The notes beneath the pieces are model-generated. The model made no database searches and was not told where the DNA came from. It saw only the letters and a list, made by a program, of their open reading frames with translations. 64,000 nucleotides of DNA from Iris pallida (Eukaryota; Streptophyta; Magnoliopsida; Asparagales; Iridaceae). The position numbers and the translations under genes are program-made. Every line of letters starts with the position of its first letter. Position 1 is the first letter of the stretch. The stretch covers positions 11,794,585 through 11,858,584 of the forward strand of contig JANAVB010002199.1 of assembly GCA_029216955.1 (NCBI GenBank), given 5' to 3'. Below, one piece after another: positions 60,745-64,000 of the stretch.

Positions 60745-61040
60745 CACTACAAAATTATGGTAATTTAGCGACTACTTTAGCGACTAACCATTTTAAGTCG
60801 CTAATTTGCGACATACTACTGACTAAATTTTGACTAAAGGACAAATTAATTTTATGAATAAAATAGTTAATTGCCATTCCGTTGGGAAGTAGTTGCTACT
60901 TTTATGGAATTATTCAGCGACTGAACGTAGTTAGTCGCTAAGAAGTCAGAAGTACCTAAAAGCTAATTACTCCTATTCAGCGATTAAACAATTAGTGGCT
61001 ATTCCAAAAACTTTCCCTTTCTTTTCAAATGTAAATCTTT
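60745..61040 (+). mobile_element. CACTA transposon 5' end fragment
   Basis: Starts CACTACAAAATTATGG. It is followed by repeated TTTAGCGACTA-like words in both orientations (AGTCGCTA near 60816, 60930), the sub-terminal repeats of CACTA elements. The preceding bases GAA would be the 3-bp target copy. No closing TTTTGTAGTG is seen before 61100, so it is truncated. No transposase. Confidence 0.7.
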
Positions 61041-61089
61041 GAATAATGTAATTTAGTTTAGCAATGTGAATAAGCCATAAAGATTATCT

Positions 61090-61190
61090 TTTGAGCATTT
61101 ATTTTATCATGGCCTCGACAGCGATCTACCACCGACTAGGCTGGCTTGGACATGCACTCGTATCCCAAAAAGTGGGTGCGGGTCGTGATA
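61090..61190 (+). mobile_element. LTR 3' end fragment (C-type)
   Basis: TCATGGCCTCGACAGCG to GGTGCGGGTCGTGATA matches the last ~100 bp of the C LTR (2225-2328) with a small deletion. From 61191 to 61294 no feature is recognised. Confidence 0.65.
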
Positions 61191-61294
61191 ATACTTGATC
61201 TTATAGACAGCTTATACGTATTCGAGCTGGGCTGGAGTTCTCTCAATATGTAGCTGGCATATATACGACCTCCTAGTCCTATGTATTTTGGGAC

Positions 61295-63412
61295 TAGGGT
61301 GTTACACTTCTTGATGTTGTTGAATACTTGTTGGCATTCCTTAGTCCAGACAAAGAGACTCCCTTCTTCACCAGCTTAGTAAAAGGTTGGCATCGTCCGA
61401 AAAGATTTGCTATAAATCTTCGGATATACGCAAATCGTCCTTGCAGGCTACGAAGCTCTCTAAGATTCTTTGGTGGAGCCATGTCAAAGATAGCCTTGGT
61501 CTTTTCAGGATCAATATTGATACCATCCGTCGTCATATTGAAGCCAAGAATTTGTCACTAGAAACCCCGAGACTTGGTCGAGTTTATCTTTAGTTGATGT
61601 GTCCGCATCAAATCGAACACAGTCTTTAAATTCTTCAGATGGTCGCCTTTGTTTTGGCTTTTGACAGCGATGTCATCAACATAACATTCCACTATTTTTC
61701 GAAGGTGTTTACGAAATATGGTACTCATAACCAGTCGATATGTTGCCCCAGCATTCCTCATACTAAAAGGCATTATTGTATAATAGTAGATTCTCTTTGG
61801 AGTTCAGAACGATGTGTGCTTCTCGTCATTGGGGACTATTTTGATCTAGTTATAGCCGAAAAAACTGTCCATAAAGGACATACGTTCGAAGACATAGGTA
61901 CTATCGACCATTACATCAGTGATCGGGAGGGGAAATTCATCTTTCAGATAAGCTGAGTTGAGATCTCTGAAATCTATGCAACCCCAAATATTCCTATTCT
62001 TATTAGTAACAGGAACAATATTGGCTACCCAATCTGGGTGTTGCTCCTCGCGAATGAAATTACTGGTGATAAGCTTATTCACCTTAGTCTCGAAAGCATC
62101 CATGACATCAGGATGGACGCGCTAATGTTGCTATTTGACAGGATTGACATCTGACCGGATGTTAAGTTTGTATATTTTGACTTGCAGTTTAACCCCGGTA
62201 TATCTTCATAGCTGCAAGTGAAGACGTCAATTTAATCTTACATAAGATGCACCAAGGATTAGCGGTCTTCTCCGGATAGGCTTTTGCTGATGAAGATCGA
62301 TTTGGGCAAAGATTCGACCCCTAAGTCGATTTGCACGACCTCATCGTCGGTAGGGGATCTCGTTGTTTGAAATGTTACTCCCACTTAGTTGAGCCCAAGG
62401 TTCTTTTTCAAAGAATTCTAGCGTTTGGTCTTCGTCCTCTGCTGGAGGATATATGGAGGTCATATTGACAGACAACACCTTCCTAAAGACTTGGCCGATG
62501 CTAGTATCAGAGTCCCAATTAAGTATTCTGATGAGTGAGAGTGCACCTCAACTTTATCTTCTGAACTCTTCGGGTTTGTTGGGTGCATTACATAGCCTAA
62601 TCTATGGCGAGTGCAATTGTAATAATCTTGAGGCTTCCTTTTGGGGCGGGAAGACGTATGGGCAGGCGTCGACCTTTGCCATAGTTTAAGCCTTTATCAT
62701 TGTTCAAGTCATAATCTATCTTTTGGATGAGGTGTTTGGCTTGAGCAGAGTAACGATAAATTTGCATCTTTCCCTTATCAGCCTCTGGTTCAGCAGGGAT
62801 CAGTTTTGGTGACGCTCCACCCGACTGAAGATAATGGGCTTCTGGTCCTTCTTTCTTGTTGGGACCACGAAGCAAGCTCTATGGGATGAGAGGACCCAGT
62901 TTACCACATTAGCGGATGCTATCTATGTTTGTAATGATCCTAAAGGGTTATCTATAGCATATATAACATTCCATTATGCAACATCAGGATCATTCAAAGA
63001 TAACGCTTTATTGATAAAATAGGAATCTTGGTTACTGGGGATTATATCGTCCAGCGACGGTACATCGACATAAGCCGCAATACATTCATATGGCTCATTA
63101 TTTACAACTGATGAAAGTTGTAGAGCCTTTCCCCGTAGTTTGATGACTAGAGGCATTTAGGACCCTGAAGAGGGACAGTTCTTTCTTGATGGCGATCGTA
63201 GGGCTCTCTAGGGAAGTTTGACCACAAGCGACTATTGTGGCTTTCCATGAAGCTTGGCCGTGAGAGGCACTTGAGTCCTGTTTGGGAGTTCGACCACCAG
63301 TTGAGCTGCTGATTGGGGAGCACGCCCCTTGAGACAAACGCTGACAGGCTTATCCGAAGTTACCTTTGCTTCTGCCTCATCGTCAGCGTCAACGACTGGC
63401 TCTTCTTGACGG
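61295..63412 (-). pseudogene. Older Tat-lineage relic: protease region to RT
   Basis: On the minus strand, scattered frames match the Tat element above. 62103-61846 has FIREEQHPDWVANIVPV and CIDFRDLN. 61773-61558 has GATYRLVMSTIFRKHLRK and YVDDIAVKS. 61536-61294 has GRFAYIRRFI. 62875-62597 has the G-patch-like GLNYGKG. Many stops and shifts make it much older than the element at 15480-36743. The end beyond RT is missing at 61295 and the start is cut by an LTR at 63413. 62104-62600 is the decayed linker. Confidence 0.8.
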
Positions 63413-64000
63413 TGTCACCACCATAATCCTAGATAGGGTTATTTCTATCATTTTTATATTATTAATATATTTTGTATATTTATTTAATTAATTATAGTGA
63501 TGGTTGTATTTGTTAGTAGACTAGCATATTTATTGGATGAATGGTTAGTGAACCCATTTAGACTTGTCATGACACTTGGACCAACATATTAGGCTAGCCT
63601 CATTTAGGGTCATTTAAGTCATTCCATGTCATGAATAGGGATTAGACTAATTACCAAATTAGATTAGAAGATTCCTTCGATTAACCAAGCCATTATGACA
63701 ACCTAGGAGGGCATTATGGTCACTTCATATTAGCATGGAAGGGTTATTAGTGGTCGTCCCTAGCTAGAAGAGAGAGCACTCTCTTCATTCTTTATTTGCA
63801 CATTTTCTAAAGCTTGGTGTTCTTCCCTAAAATTATTTCATTCCTCCATCAACTTTCCATCAAATCATTCCCAATCATTCCAAACCATTCCCTACTATTC
63901 ATCTAAGGTGTCTAGAAGCTTTGGAGATAAGGAGCACAAGGAGAGGGAGCTTGGACTAGAAGCTTGTGTCCCAACCATGTTCGAATTGTGTCCACCGAGC
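63413..64000 (+). mobile_element. Start of another chromovirus-type LTR (runs off window)
   Basis: Begins TGTCACCACCATAATCC, like the LTR starts of A (13086) and B (46685), directly after Tat relic sequence. No open frame of interest. Confidence 0.65.

Overview
The window is a nest of transposable elements from a plant nuclear genome, and I see no single-copy host gene. The plant assignment rests on four things: a Tat-lineage Ty3/gypsy element with two RNase H domains and a plant mobile domain (PMD) gene; chromodomain Ty3/gypsy elements with 3-4.5 kb LTRs; a LINE with a DUF4283-type ORF1 and a zf-RVT tail; and a CACTA end. The species cannot be named from this sequence.

Layout, outermost to innermost. 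Chromovirus B has its 5' LTR end at about 41008-41650, its internal region at 41651-46684, and its 3' LTR at 46685-48433 and 58254-59729. A TA microsatellite in that 3' LTR carries a non-autonomous LINE-like insert (49038-51059), and a LINE with ORF1 and ORF2 (about 51077-57600) adjoins it, its tail duplicated. Left of B lies a right-hand LTR piece of another element, D (38445-40637). D is split by chromovirus A, whose internal region (10304-13085) has two large deletions. A's 5' LTR (9209-10303 seen) is broken by element C (<1-9208), a non-coding, LARD-like element with LTRs of about 3.1 kb. A's 3' LTR (13086-15479 and 36749-38444) is broken by a Tat element at 15480-36743, which has 918-bp LTRs and the target duplication GTATT. 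The Tat element is in turn broken by a 4,500-bp solo LTR (21205-25704, target duplication CAAGA). Right of B are a copia RT fragment, a CACTA end, an LTR end, an old Tat relic (61295-63412) and the start of one more LTR (63413 onward).

The most unusual object is the Tat element. On the minus strand one 8.8-kb frame (35823-27031) carries ORF1, gag, protease, a G-patch-like motif, RT, RNase H, a second RNase H and integrase. It is interrupted by eight nonsense codons and no frameshift. On the opposite strand, between pol and the 3' LTR, are a spliced gene (16609-25887, at least four exons) encoding a PMD, basic NLS-like clusters, an acidic repeat and a coiled coil, and a small second gene (26627-26950). 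Each has a TATA box and a poly(A) signal. The palindrome TGCGCA recurs in the LTRs, in the leader and first intron of the PMD gene, and in the ORF1 coding region. This suggests an element-specific recognition system, possibly like the anti-silencing systems of other plant transposons; that is inference.

Both chromoviruses also carry a short phase-0 intron between the integrase core and the integrase C-terminus/chromodomain. It is GT-AG in B (95 nt) and has lost its donor in A (98 nt). Most nonsense codons in these elements look like C-to-T or G-to-A changes, as expected for silenced, methylated DNA.
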